A stretch of 64,000 nucleotides of DNA from Legionella gratiana (GTDB lineage Bacteria; Pseudomonadota; Gammaproteobacteria; Legionellales; Legionellaceae), in contig NZ_LNYE01000003.1 of the NCBI RefSeq assembly GCF_001467695.1, forward strand, positions 133,328-197,327. The letters are read 5' to 3'. Both the position numbers and the translations under genes were made by a program. This document shows, piece by piece, positions 44,997-55,439 of this stretch. The notes under the pieces were generated by a model. It searched no databases. It was not told the DNA's origin and saw only the letters and a list, made by a program, of their open reading frames with translations. Position 1 is the first letter of the stretch. The number at the start of each line of letters is the position of its first letter.

Positions 44997-47900
44997 CTAC
45001 ACCAAATTTCCATCCTTCACATGAACTAGGAAAATTTTCTTATCTGTATTACTGGTCAACGATACGCGAATAGAATGATTTTTCATCAGTTTTTTGCTGA
45101 TATCAAAAGCTTCCGTTTTATTTTTTCCTTTTTTCAGACGTAACCAGGTGTAGAGTGTCAGGAACGAACCATCACTATGATTATCATAAAAGGCGTTATG
45201 CGAAATAATACCGGATTTGCTTCGAACTTCAGTTGGTGTCAAATACTCATAACCTGTAGTCATCACAAAGAGATTTTTTTCTGTTCGTTCTGCTTCGGGT
45301 GGAATGTCTGCATCTTTAAATGTCCAGATGTCTTTTACCTCATCATAGGAAATTAATTGCAGCCAGGTATCATCAATTGAAGGGAATAAATTATAGATGG
45401 AGATTCCACTTATTCCTTGGAGTATAGTGGGTAAATCCATCGTTAACCATTTAACCACTTCTACTTCTTTCTCAAGCTGATCCATAGAAGGGGGAACACG
45501 ATAAATATTGAACCCATAGCCCCAAAATAACCATAAATAGCCATTTGCTTCTTTATAAGTTTCCTTCTGGGCTGCAGTCATTGAGGATTCTTTAGAGGGT
45601 ATGCCTTCGCCTCCATCATCAGTTGTAGAGGAGAGCCAACCACGATTGACAAATTCAATGCCGATGCTGGTAGTATTCATACCGCTGCCATGATTTTCAA
45701 ATTCAACCAAATCATTAAACTGGAGGACGGTGGCATCTCTCTTGACAGACATGTGTGAGGTTTCATTGGCTGAGCCATCAAAACCATCCCCAGTTTCACC
45801 AGCTGTTTCATGTAGGACAAGCTGGATAATGCCAAAAGGATCTCGATAGGCATTTTTTCTGCGATTGTGGACAACGGTGTTATCTGTTTGCCAATCCTTG
45901 TAATTTTTAATACCGCTAATGCCAGTATTAAATTCTATCGTATTAATCACCAGTGTGTCAGAACTTGCTGGATTATATTCATTCAGATTTTTGACAATAT
46001 CAGCAGGTGTTGGGTCATTTCCTTCAGTTGGATTGGCTATTATATCAAGGAAATGAACCACTTGAGTTGCTGGCATTAATGGACTATCAGTAATGAGTTC
46101 ATTAAACGTATTGGAAAATTCTTCAAAACTTTGCACCGCTTTTGTTCCCTTAGAGGGATCAATCAATTCCAGGTTTTTCAAATCACTGCTGATGCCAGTG
46201 ATGATGCGGGCATGCGCGGAAAAGCCTTTAGTAGGATCAGCATCAGTTGTTACCCATAATGGACCATGGCTTGTTAACCAATCACGATAATTTTCGGCGG
46301 TGTAAGTTGCCTGTGGTTCTCCTTTCATGCCAAGAGAGCTGATAAAGTTTTGTTTTTCTTCAAAAGGCAAACCTTGTTTTTGATTGTATAAATTCAAGTA
46401 TTGTGCACCTGCTTTAGTTAATACAGCTTCAACTGTATAGTTTGTGCCATCTTTCCAGCGCATCATCATAGTTGCGACGGTAGCCCAACAAGTATTCGGA
46501 CTTTCCTGCTTCATCGGGGTAATACCACCTTTACCAATTTTTGTTTCAATAGTAGGGCTGGAAGAAGAGTCATCATTAAATTTAGTATTAATCTTAGTTC
46601 CATCTGGTTTGGAGATGGCTACTTCACCACTTTTGCTCTTGTTCACTTTATCCAGATTTTTGTTAATTCCTTCCTGTAATTTCTCGCTATTAGCATCTTT
46701 AGGTGGTGTATCGGTTTTTGCACCAGCTCCAAGATAAGCATTCAAGGCTTTTTCTGTAAGCTCGGTCTTTTGTTTTTGATCCAGATTTGGATTACTGTTT
46801 ATCGCCTTGATCGCATTATCCAGACGACGTTCCATCATTTTTTGCATTTCTAGCTTAGCTACTTCCTGACCAAAGGTTTTTGTGGTGTCGTAAGAGGCCT
46901 TTAAGGCTTCAAGTGCATTAGTTTGGTTTTGTGTCAAACCAGTAATATCCCTGAAGGAATCTCCTTTGCCTAGTAAAGATAAAGTACTTGCCAAACCAGT
47001 AGGATCAGGTGCATTAGGTGCATTCTGAATATTGACTACAGGATTTGCTAAAGGTGCAGGTTGTAAGTTGCCTGGATCAGAACGCCTGCTTTCAGTATCA
47101 ATCGGATTGATAGCGGTAGGGCTATCAGGAATCGGTGATTCTTCCCAACGCCAGAATCTGCTTTCATCTTTTTCTTCACAGGAGTTACATGCGCCCATCA
47201 TGGCTTCAGCATAAACCCCTTTAGTTGGCACACTGATATTAATCGGATCACTGGCTGATACCATATAATATTCAAACAATGAATCTGAAAGACCAAAATT
47301 CGGATCAAGGTTTAGCCCTTGAGCAACAGGAAATACCAGGCTATTACCGACAATACCAATCAGTTCATTTTCAACCAATGATGCCAGACTTCTGCCCATT
47401 CCTTTTTCTCCTGGTAGTATAATGCCGTCTAAAAGTAAGAAGCGTCGTTCTGGTGACATCCTTAACCATATCGCTTTGTGATAGTACTCCAAATTATCAT
47501 TTAAATGATCAATAAGCAGATTAACACTGGCAATATCATCTTTGCGCGGATCACGCAATTCATCACTGCCAGGACCAGCATATAGTGTTGCGCCGTCAGT
47601 AGGGGATAAATCATCCTGTATGCTTTGATAACGGCATAAAAAGCCTTCATAATGCGGTGTTTTATAGCGAATAAAACCGGATACGATGATAATGGATGAA
47701 TAATCGGGTAAAATATTGTTAGTACCGCAACGGATTTTGATGTAATGCAATTTGTCACGACTGAATTGTGAAGGCCCCATAAAACGAACAGTAACATTGA
47801 GCGTGCTTTCTTTTCTGTAACGTGAGGTCAATGAGGTATCAAATGCCATGGAAGAAATTTCATTTCCAGTTTCATCAGCTACATGAAAAGTGAGCGCACC

Positions 47901-50180
47901 GACAAAAGCCATAGCTATTTTTTCACCCAGTAGACGATGGAAAATCTCATCTTTATTCTTTGCATCTTTGAGATGATGATCATAAAAGCCTTTAGGTGTA
48001 TCAGCACCAAGAAAAGGGATTAAGCTTTGCCAATTGGCTTCGTTAATATCATCCACAAATTTCTTTTGATATCCGATAATTCCAGTAGCGCTATAAATGG
48101 GTTTGGAGTAATCATCAACTTCTACCCGTTTATCCTCTGGTCGACGAATAATGAATTTGATTTGGAAGCTGCCAGATGCAGTGACAATTTTTTCAGATGC
48201 AAAAGTACCGGAAGGAAAGTTACTGTCTATCCATTTGTTTTTTACCCGTCCGGCTGCTTCGAATGCTTTGGATAACGCACTATTAATCAGGGAAGGGTGT
48301 AGGCTTTCTTTCCAGCGTAGCGCTTTATCAAGATCAAATTGACTCATCAGCAAGGGAACAAACAAACATTCACGTGCATCTGCCAGACGTTGTCGAACTT
48401 TGAAATGACGAAGTACTTCAAAGTATTGAATGGTAATTGCATGGCAATGGTTGTAATTAGCAACGGTTTCAGATGAGACTTCAAAACGCTCACCTTGGGA
48501 CACGGTTTGAATAACTGAAGAGCGCTGACTACGAATAGCATTGGCAGATTGGACAATTCTATCGCGAATTTTCTGTAAATCGCTGGCCGAAGTTTGTCGT
48601 AAACTGTTTTGAGATGCGGTAGAACCAGAATGACCGACGCCACCCGATACACCAAACAGCATTCCTCCTAAAAAGCCTCCAATTCCTGCACTCGCACTGG
48701 CCGTGGTTGCGCTGGATTTACCGCTAATTTTTTCTTCAATTACTCCTTTAGTAATTTCATAAATATCGCGGTCACGTCCCAGGGAGTTATAGAGACTTTC
48801 TTCATATTCAACAGATTGGGTATTAGAAGCAGATTCTCTTCGTTCCCAATCAAATACCACAATTTGCTTTTTTTGTCCTGGTGCCAAAGGTAAACTGTAA
48901 AGTAGATCGCCCAAAGAATAACCATCAGCTATCCATTCTGATTTAAATTGCAATAAGTGGCCATGAGCAACAGAGACGGCCTGATATAAAGTAGCATCTT
49001 TATCCCAGTCAACATAGGCACTGCCATTTAAGATTACCCTTCCTAAAGGTTTGGGGCCTACCGGTCTGATTTTCTTTTTGAAGCGTAAAGCTTCATTGAG
49101 TTCGATCAAATGAACAATATTATCTTTAGTTAAAGCGGGTACGCTTTTGAGAAACGTATTGAGCACACTTCGATTGATTTTTATTTTTTTTAATGATTCT
49201 AACAGTTCATTATTGGGCGCTGGATTCGTAGCAGGGGTTGTGCCGGGCCTTGCGATTGTCATTTCAGATGAGGCAAAACCAGTGCGCATGGTAAGATGAT
49301 TAAAGGCAGGTAATTTAATAATCGGATCAAGAATTTCCCAGATTTTAATAGGATGATTGGTTAATACTTCATCCAAGCTAATATCATCATCTTCCTCAAG
49401 AACATAACCAAGAATTTCAGGTTCGGTAGTCCGTACCAGACTATAAAAAGAATACTCTTCCAAAACGCGTTTGTTTTCATGTACATCCAGTTCTTTGCAA
49501 CCACACTCTGTTTGCTCTTCCAGTTCTTCTGCTTCTGGTAACTCTACGACTATAATGACGTGATTAGGAAAAACCAGAGCATGTTGTTCTCCATCAATTA
49601 ATTTTTCTTTCAGTCGTATGGGGATAGGGTTCTCACGAATATTCAATCCAACTCGTGCCACAGCGTCCTTATAATATCCTTCTGGATATTCAATAAAAAA
49701 ATAACCATTAGCTTCAGTTCTTACACTGGCAATGGGAATCAGCGGCGTATTTTCATCCTTTGATGCTTCAAAAATAATCTGCACATCATCCATCTTTTTA
49801 TTGCCATTTTTTTCCAGCAAACGGCCATAAACAAATAAAGGTTTTGGTTGGACAATTTCTGCAGGCGGTTGGGAAAGTTCACGCGGGTTATAATCAAACT
49901 CCATGGTGATTGGCGTGGATTCGTTAAGTTCTTCTGCAGAAATAGAATTTTGTGCAAGAACGTTGGCTGAATCAAGCAAAAGACTAAAAAACACGTCTTT
50001 CTCACGTACTAGATCATTACCAAATTTGACGGAAATATCACCCGACCCGAGAGCTGGGTATTTTTCAGTTTTGGGAAGAAATTCCTCGGTATCAGTTTTG
50101 ACAAAATAAGAAACTTGCAAGTCAAGAGCTTCCCAGGGAATATTAGGTGCTTCACTTTTTAATTGAATAGCTATTTTCAT
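44997..50180 (-). CDS. Giant multidomain protein: AvrRpt2-like cysteine protease plus amidase_2-type domain
   Basis: One uninterrupted frame encodes 1727 residues with no signal peptide. Residues of about 110-190 look like a carboxypeptidase-regulatory/Ig-like beta domain. A long uncharacterised region follows, including LAPGQKKQIVVFDWERRES (about 440), a Gly/Ser/Ala-rich hydrophobic stretch (about 490-520) and a Pro/Gln linker to about 1220. A C70-like papain fold follows: C1231 in NTCWAT, H1323 in SAHARII, D1341 in LIDPSKG. The His-Asp spacing of 18 equals AvrRpt2 (H208/D226), and Cys-His is 92 (86). Residues 1450-1680 resemble amidase_2/PGRP zinc amidases: H1457 in LVLHETAG, H1497, and D1670 in HSDGSF. 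It could be a secreted antibacterial or host-directed toxin, possibly self-processing. No adjacent immunity gene is recognised. Confidence 0.8.
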   Translation of the reverse strand: MKIAIQLKSEAPNIPWEALDLQVSYFVKTDTEEFLPKTEKYPALGSGDISVKFGNDLVREKDVFFSLLLDSANVLAQNSISAEELNESTPITMEFDYNPRELSQPPAEIVQPKPLFVYGRLLEKNGNKKMDDVQIIFEASKDENTPLIPIASVRTEANGYFFIEYPEGYYKDAVARVGLNIRENPIPIRLKEKLIDGEQHALVFPNHVIIVVELPEAEELEEQTECGCKELDVHENKRVLEEYSFYSLVRTTEPEILGYVLEEDDDISLDEVLTNHPIKIWEILDPIIKLPAFNHLTMRTGFASSEMTIARPGTTPATNPAPNNELLESLKKIKINRSVLNTFLKSVPALTKDNIVHLIELNEALRFKKKIRPVGPKPLGRVILNGSAYVDWDKDATLYQAVSVAHGHLLQFKSEWIADGYSLGDLLYSLPLAPGQKKQIVVFDWERRESASNTQSVEYEESLYNSLGRDRDIYEITKGVIEEKISGKSSATTASASAGIGGFLGGMLFGVSGGVGHSGSTASQNSLRQTSASDLQKIRDRIVQSANAIRSQRSSVIQTVSQGERFEVSSETVANYNHCHAITIQYFEVLRHFKVRQRLADARECLFVPLLMSQFDLDKALRWKESLHPSLINSALSKAFEAAGRVKNKWIDSNFPSGTFASEKIVTASGSFQIKFIIRRPEDKRVEVDDYSKPIYSATGIIGYQKKFVDDINEANWQSLIPFLGADTPKGFYDHHLKDAKNKDEIFHRLLGEKIAMAFVGALTFHVADETGNEISSMAFDTSLTSRYRKESTLNVTVRFMGPSQFSRDKLHYIKIRCGTNNILPDYSSIIIVSGFIRYKTPHYEGFLCRYQSIQDDLSPTDGATLYAGPGSDELRDPRKDDIASVNLLIDHLNDNLEYYHKAIWLRMSPERRFLLLDGIILPGEKGMGRSLASLVENELIGIVGNSLVFPVAQGLNLDPNFGLSDSLFEYYMVSASDPINISVPTKGVYAEAMMGACNSCEEKDESRFWRWEESPIPDSPTAINPIDTESRRSDPGNLQPAPLANPVVNIQNAPNAPDPTGLASTLSLLGKGDSFRDITGLTQNQTNALEALKASYDTTKTFGQEVAKLEMQKMMERRLDNAIKAINSNPNLDQKQKTELTEKALNAYLGAGAKTDTPPKDANSEKLQEGINKNLDKVNKSKSGEVAISKPDGTKINTKFNDDSSSSPTIETKIGKGGITPMKQESPNTCWATVATMMMRWKDGTNYTVEAVLTKAGAQYLNLYNQKQGLPFEEKQNFISSLGMKGEPQATYTAENYRDWLTSHGPLWVTTDADPTKGFSAHARIITGISSDLKNLELIDPSKGTKAVQSFEEFSNTFNELITDSPLMPATQVVHFLDIIANPTEGNDPTPADIVKNLNEYNPASSDTLVINTIEFNTGISGIKNYKDWQTDNTVVHNRRKNAYRDPFGIIQLVLHETAGETGDGFDGSANETSHMSVKRDATVLQFNDLVEFENHGSGMNTTSIGIEFVNRGWLSSTTDDGGEGIPSKESSMTAAQKETYKEANGYLWLFWGYGFNIYRVPPSMDQLEKEVEVVKWLTMDLPTILQGISGISIYNLFPSIDDTWLQLISYDEVKDIWTFKDADIPPEAERTEKNLFVMTTGYEYLTPTEVRSKSGIISHNAFYDNHSDGSFLTLYTWLRLKKGKNKTEAFDISKKLMKNHSIRVSLTSNTDKKIFLVHVKDGNLV

Positions 50181-50335
50181 TTCCGTATTTCAGCTCACCT
50201 CAACCATTGAGATAATGCTGCTCCATGTTTGGTTGGACAAGAGTCAATTTTGATACAGGTCAACTCATGGTGATCCTTCCTTGATCAACATGGAGTATAG
50301 ACGAAGAAACCTATTTTTTCAAAAAAGTGCCGCAT

Positions 50336-50701
50336 TCAGAAAATAAATCCTGCAACAACAGTTCGATGCTCACTTAACAAAACATTATAAGTACGGCAGG
50401 CTGCGCCGATTGACATAGATTCAATTCCAATTCTCTGTTGTGCAAGTTGACTCATAATTGACAAAGATGGGAGTTTTCCGGTATTTTCATGGCCAATGAT
50501 GATAATTTCCGGTTTGAATTGCGTTAATAAGCTCAAGTAGACTTCATCAATATCTAGGATATTTTTAATGGATAGCTCACTGATGATTTCTTTTTTGGAA
50601 ACAATGAAACTTTTTTCGTAAACAGTGGAATTAATCTGAATTTTGTTATTATTATAAGCTTGCACCGCATGTAGTTCTGATTCTTCTAAATTGATATTCA
50701 T
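50336..50701 (-). CDS. Mth938-like (DUF498/COG3737) protein
   Basis: The 121-residue protein has the DUF498/Mth938 pattern: a hydrophobic strand EIIIIGHENTGKLPSLSIMSQLAQQRIGIESMSIGAACRTYNVLLSE, in which the GTG..P and AC.TYN positions are typical. The human relative NDUFAF3 assists complex I assembly; bacterial function is not established. It is divergent from alaC and has no obvious ribosome-binding site. Confidence 0.85.
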   Translation of the reverse strand: MNINLEESELHAVQAYNNNKIQINSTVYEKSFIVSKKEIISELSIKNILDIDEVYLSLLTQFKPEIIIIGHENTGKLPSLSIMSQLAQQRIGIESMSIGAACRTYNVLLSEHRTVVAGFIF

Positions 50702-50759
50702 GGTTTTGGAGGGGTGATTGGGTTATAGTGGCTGTGAGTATACTACAGAGGTCGATATT

Positions 50760-51953
50760 ATGAATCAATTTCCACGAATTAAGCGCTTACCACCCTATGT
50801 TTTTAACACATTAACACAATTAAAAACAGAGGCGCGAGCACGTGGAGAAGATATTATTGATTTTGGTATGGGAAATCCCGATCAACCAACACCTCCGCAT
50901 ATAGTGAATAAATTGATCGAAGCGGTGCAACGACCAGATACGCATCGGTACTCAATGTCTAAGGGAATTCCACGGTTAAGACGAGCAATGGCTTCTTGGT
51001 ATGAACGCAACTATAATGTGCATTTAAATAATGAAACACAAATATTAGCGACTATTGGCTCGAAAGAAGGGTTAGCTCATTTAGCATTAGCGATTAGTGG
51101 ACCTGGTGATACTATTTTAGTACCTGATCCCGCATATCCTATCCATACTTACGGATTTATTATTGCTGGAGCCAATGTAAAACAAATTCCACTTATTAAT
51201 GAAACCCAATTTTTAGCATCCCTTGAAGATACCATCAACAGCAGTTTGCCTAAACCTAAAGCGATAGTAATCAATTTTCCTGCAAATCCAAGTACCCATT
51301 GTGTCGATTATGCTTTTTTTGAACAAATAGTAGATTTGGCAAAAAAACATCAAATTTGGGTAATCCATGATTTAGCCTATGCAGATATCGTATTTGATGG
51401 ATATAAAGCACCTTCAATATTGCAAGTTCCTGGTGCTACAGACATAGCTATTGAAACTTATTCAATGTCTAAATCTTATAATATGCCAGGTTGGCGTATT
51501 GGTTTTGCTTGTGGTAACGAAGAGCTTGTTGCAGCGCTGACTCGGATTAAATCGTATTTGGACTATGGTACATTTACACCAATCCAAGTTGCAGCAATTG
51601 CTGCATTAGAAGGTTCTGATGACTGTGTGCGAGAAATTAGAGATCTCTATGAGAAACGCCGTAATATTCTTTGTGATGGTTTAAATGAACTAGGTTGGGC
51701 AGTGGAGCGTCCCAAAGCAACTATGTTTGTTTGGGCTCCTATCCCTTCTCATTACAAAGATATGGGCTCACTTGAATTTAGTAAGTACTTATTACAAGAA
51801 GCTCATGTCGCAGTATCACCTGGGATAGGTTTTGGTCAACAAGGAGATGGTTATGTTCGTTTTGGCCTTATAGAAAATAAAGATCGTATGCGTCAAGCAT
51901 TAAGAAACTTGAAAATATTATTTAAAAGAGATGGACTGATTAAGGCTTCATAA
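50760..51953 (+). CDS. alaC: Alanine transaminase AlaC-type aminotransferase
   Basis: The fold-type I PLP enzyme closely follows E. coli AlaC along its whole length: [37 protein letters not shown], and [17 protein letters not shown] with the PLP-binding Lys. It makes L-alanine from pyruvate and glutamate. ATG 50760 (397 residues) follows AGAGG by 8 bases. A TTG at 50718 with an upstream GGAGGGG would add 14 residues with no family support. Confidence 0.93.
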   Translation: MNQFPRIKRLPPYVFNTLTQLKTEARARGEDIIDFGMGNPDQPTPPHIVNKLIEAVQRPDTHRYSMSKGIPRLRRAMASWYERNYNVHLNNETQILATIGSKEGLAHLALAISGPGDTILVPDPAYPIHTYGFIIAGANVKQIPLINETQFLASLEDTINSSLPKPKAIVINFPANPSTHCVDYAFFEQIVDLAKKHQIWVIHDLAYADIVFDGYKAPSILQVPGATDIAIETYSMSKSYNMPGWRIGFACGNEELVAALTRIKSYLDYGTFTPIQVAAIAALEGSDDCVREIRDLYEKRRNILCDGLNELGWAVERPKATMFVWAPIPSHYKDMGSLEFSKYLLQEAHVAVSPGIGFGQQGDGYVRFGLIENKDRMRQALRNLKILFKRDGLIKAS

Positions 51954-51955
51954 GT

Positions 51956-52765
51956 ATGCATGTAGTGATTGACTCAGAATGTACCATTATTCCAGAAAAC
52001 GCAAAATTATTAACTTCAGAAGGAAATGCACTGCTTCATTTTTTACGTTGTCTCGATTATGATCCTTCTGATCCACCTTTTGCCGATTTATTAAGGCAGT
52101 ATCATAAATTAGAAGGTGAGTGGTTCGTTTTGAGTCTTGTTCATTGGGTAGCTACCCATAATGACGCCATGATTGCGACTTTAGGTAAAGAGCTGCAAAT
52201 TCAAGAGGGTGAAGCTAAATTATGGTTCGAACTATTTTCGCAGTATCTCGCAGAAGAAGGTAAAGTTCTTCATTACCATAATCCAGTAACCTGGTTGTTA
52301 TACAATGATAAAGAGTATTTGTTACGCGCTAAACCAGTACAGCATTTATTGAATCAATCCTTAATGCCTGAATTGGCGCAATTAGATAATACAATGTATT
52401 GGCAAAAGTTTTTAACTGAATGCCAAATGCTTTTTGCATCTAGACCTAATAATTCTTTAATTAATGGATTATGGGTTTGGGGAAATGCAAAACTTAAGGA
52501 GAAAAAAGCAATAAGTATTTGTGCTGATGAACAATTTTTACCTTGGGCAAAAATTTGTGGGACAAATGTGAGTTTATATAACTCTTCATTAGCACTTAAG
52601 GATTATAAGATTTTATTGCTCACCGAGTTTTCTATGCTCAGTGAACAACATCAAGAAGAATTAAAAAAAATGACCATCCATTGGTATTGGAATAATGCTG
52701 CTTACATCCAATTTTCTAGTGGTTGGCTTGTTCATTTGTGGAGAAAACTTATCCATGCTTATTAA
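51956..52765 (+). CDS. COG4255-like conserved protein of unknown function
   Basis: The 269-residue protein contains NNSLINGLWVWGNAKL, resembling the LNGxWxWGxG motif of COG4255 proteins that are often annotated as phosphoglycerate-mutase-like. Function is not known. It lies 2 bases after alaC and overlaps the recJ start by 11 bases, so it is probably co-translated with recJ. Confidence 0.8.
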   Translation: MHVVIDSECTIIPENAKLLTSEGNALLHFLRCLDYDPSDPPFADLLRQYHKLEGEWFVLSLVHWVATHNDAMIATLGKELQIQEGEAKLWFELFSQYLAEEGKVLHYHNPVTWLLYNDKEYLLRAKPVQHLLNQSLMPELAQLDNTMYWQKFLTECQMLFASRPNNSLINGLWVWGNAKLKEKKAISICADEQFLPWAKICGTNVSLYNSSLALKDYKILLLTEFSMLSEQHQEELKKMTIHWYWNNAAYIQFSSGWLVHLWRKLIHAY

Positions 52766-54509
52766 ACAGCGTGTGCCACCAAGACATATTCCCAATATGC
52801 CTAATGTACCTGAGATACTTAAGCGGATTTTTGCTGCTCGCGGCATAACAGAAGCATCTCAATTAGATAAGCAGTTACAAGCTTTATTACCTTTTGATAC
52901 TTTAAAGGGTATTGATGCTGCTTGTATGCGTTTAGCAAAGGCATTACGTGAACAGCAGCGTATTATCATTGTTGGTGATTTTGATGCAGATGGTGCGACC
53001 TCAACAGCACTCGCAATTACTGCTTTACGTGCTATGGGAGCTCAGTTTATTGATTATTTAGTGCCCAACAGGTTTGAATTCGGTTATGGTTTAACACCTC
53101 AAATTGTCGATGTAGCCAGCAAGTGGACGCCGGCACTCATTATTACGGTGGATAATGGCATTGCTAGTTTTGATGGGGTCGAAAGAGCAAATCAATTAGG
53201 CATAGATGTTTTAATTACCGATCATCATTTGCCTGCGGAAACTATTCCTAATGCTTGTGCGATTGTGAATCCTAATCAACCAGGTTGTCAATTTCCGAGT
53301 AAATCTATTGCTGGAGTAGGGGTTATTTTTTATGTAATGTTAGCTCTGCGTAGGCATTTAATTAATATCAATTGGTTTCAGGAAATGAATATTGCCGAAC
53401 CAAACATGGCAAGCTTTTTGGATTTAGTTGCTTTAGGAACAGTTGCTGATGTGGTTGGACTTGATCAAAATAATCGAATTATGGTGAACCAAGGGATGGC
53501 AAGAATACGCCAAGGGCTTGGTCGAGTGGGAATTAAAGCCTTAATCGAAGTGTCTGGGCGTGAATATGCACGTTTAAGAGAGTCTGATTTGGGTTTTGCT
53601 ATTGCCCCCCGTCTCAATGCTGCTGGGCGATTAGATGATATGGCCTTGGGTATAGAGTGCTTAATGAGTACGGATGAACAACAGGCAAGAACTTATTGTC
53701 AGCAATTAGATGAACTCAATGAAGAGCGAAAACAAATTGAACTAGAAATGAAAGAGCAAGCATTACTTGTATTGGAAAAGCTTACTCTCGATGCTGATTA
53801 TAACAGTACTCATTTGCCTATTGCTTTGTGCCTTTTTGATAAAACGTGGCATCAAGGAGTGATTGGAATTTTGGCTGGGCGAATGAAAGATCGCTACTAC
53901 CGTCCGGTTATTGCTTTTGCCGCAGTAAGCGATGATGAATTAAAAGGTTCAGCACGTTCAATTCCAGATTTAAATATTAGGGATATTTTGGCTGCGATAG
54001 ATAAAGATCATCCAGGCCTCATTAAGAAATTTGGTGGGCATGCTATGGCGGCTGGTTTAAGTATTCATCCTAACTCTCTTAGTGCTTTTCGTGAAGCATT
54101 AGTACTAGAAGTTGGTCAACATATTGATTTATCACAATGCGAAGGCGAAATACTTACTGATGGTCCATTGCAACCCGATGAATTAACGCTTGAGATCGCA
54201 CAGCTCATACAACAAGCCGGGCCATGGGGACAGCAATTTGCTGAACCTATTTTTGATAATATTTTTGAAATTCTTGAGCAGCGTTTGGTTGGAAAGAGTC
54301 ATTTAAAAATGACCTTAATTGAAACGCAAAGTAAACAGCAAGTGGATGCGATTGCTTTTAACGTTGATCTAAAGTCTTGGCCAAATCACCGTGTTAGGTA
54401 CATCCATGCTGCATATAAATTGGATATTAATTTTTTTCAAGGGCGCACACGTTTGCAGTTATTAATCCAGGTAATGAATAGTGTCAATCATTCTATGAGT
54501 GATATCTGA
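52755..54509 (+). CDS. recJ: Single-stranded-DNA exonuclease RecJ
   Basis: This DHH-family 5'-3' exonuclease acts in RecF-pathway recombination and mismatch repair. It has VGDFDADGATST (motif I), ITVDNGIAS, VLITDHHLP (DHH), the DHHA1 part HQGVIGILAGRMKDRYYRPVIAF and GGHAMAAGLSI. ATG 52755 gives 584 residues (E. coli RecJ 577); a start at 52695 would add residues from the overlapping upstream gene. GGAG lies about 12 bases upstream. Confidence 0.96.
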   Translation: MLIKQRVPPRHIPNMPNVPEILKRIFAARGITEASQLDKQLQALLPFDTLKGIDAACMRLAKALREQQRIIIVGDFDADGATSTALAITALRAMGAQFIDYLVPNRFEFGYGLTPQIVDVASKWTPALIITVDNGIASFDGVERANQLGIDVLITDHHLPAETIPNACAIVNPNQPGCQFPSKSIAGVGVIFYVMLALRRHLININWFQEMNIAEPNMASFLDLVALGTVADVVGLDQNNRIMVNQGMARIRQGLGRVGIKALIEVSGREYARLRESDLGFAIAPRLNAAGRLDDMALGIECLMSTDEQQARTYCQQLDELNEERKQIELEMKEQALLVLEKLTLDADYNSTHLPIALCLFDKTWHQGVIGILAGRMKDRYYRPVIAFAAVSDDELKGSARSIPDLNIRDILAAIDKDHPGLIKKFGGHAMAAGLSIHPNSLSAFREALVLEVGQHIDLSQCEGEILTDGPLQPDELTLEIAQLIQQAGPWGQQFAEPIFDNIFEILEQRLVGKSHLKMTLIETQSKQQVDAIAFNVDLKSWPNHRVRYIHAAYKLDINFFQGRTRLQLLIQVMNSVNHSMSDI

Positions 54510-55281
54510 TATCCTCTGAGCAAAGAAGTTTGTTCTCTAATAAACTGACAAAATCATCTGCCTCCTTAAGGACTTGATGCATTTGCTGGAACACTTGAGC
54601 ACCATGTGTTGTAAAAGTAAAAAATGAGGGTCTTTGTGTTGGATTAGATGGGTGGTGGATTGCTGAAAAACCATATTCTTTAGCACCGTAAATATTTATT
54701 TGCGAATCATCAACTAATATTATTTGTGAGCGATTGAGGAGAGCGAATTTATTTTGTAAATGAGGAAATAAGTACTCTAGATAATCACTTTTATCAAGAT
54801 ATTTCATATCTTTTAATTGATTCTGTCTATTATAAAATCCAATAGGGTCTGGAACCAATTGCTCTGTTAATTTCGCTCCAAAAAAATGTTTAAAAACATT
54901 ATTCATAAATTTTTCGCCATCATAAGAGGCATTGGTCAAAAAAATAATAGAAATTAATGGAACATTATCGCTTGATTGCTTTTTATAGCGTTCATTGATG
55001 GTAATAATTTCTTCAAAAAATGTTTTCCATTCATCTTGTCTAAATGCCGTTGCTTTTTTGCATAACATCCCTGGGATCAATTCTGGTTTATCTACCGTAC
55101 CTGAGGGACTTTGACTTAAGCTTCGTTCAGCACTTTTTGACAAACTATGTGGCTCACCTTCATCAAATTGAATGCTTGCGAGATTTTCATCGATATCTAA
55201 TACAAATAGACGACGCTGTGATAATTTTGCGTTTTTCATATGCATTGAAGCTAAACTCTTCATGATTTTCTTTATTCTCAT
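54493..55281 (-). CDS. HAD-superfamily phosphatase-like protein, putative effector
   Basis: The 262-residue protein has the four HAD motifs. They are LFVLDIDENL (D29, D31), ISIIFLTNASYDG (motif II Thr/Ser), the Lys in YLDKSDYLEYL, and IILVDDSQINIYGAKEYGF (Asp pair). An insertion of about 60 residues after motif I may form the cap. No closer family is recognised. Legionella has HAD-type Dot/Icm effectors such as Ceg4, so an effector role is possible but unproven. The 3' end overlaps the recJ 3' end by 17 bases on the opposite strand. Confidence 0.7.
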   Translation of the reverse strand: MRIKKIMKSLASMHMKNAKLSQRRLFVLDIDENLASIQFDEGEPHSLSKSAERSLSQSPSGTVDKPELIPGMLCKKATAFRQDEWKTFFEEIITINERYKKQSSDNVPLISIIFLTNASYDGEKFMNNVFKHFFGAKLTEQLVPDPIGFYNRQNQLKDMKYLDKSDYLEYLFPHLQNKFALLNRSQIILVDDSQINIYGAKEYGFSAIHHPSNPTQRPSFFTFTTHGAQVFQQMHQVLKEADDFVSLLENKLLCSEDIRYHS

Positions 55282-55439
55282 AAGGCCAATATGGAGTCAC
55301 TGTCATGTTGTGACAGCGAGCAATAAATAAGTGGATATCATGCTCACAAAGCGAGAAGTGTCGAATTCATTGAGGAACAAAGCTATTTTAAACCCTTCCA
55401 TGAAGCACTCCGTTTTCTCCAAAATTCTTAGTGAGTATT

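Noticed and set aside
46444..46737. Plus-strand frame opposite the giant gene
   Set aside because: Antisense shadow of the linker and protease region of the minus-strand frame.
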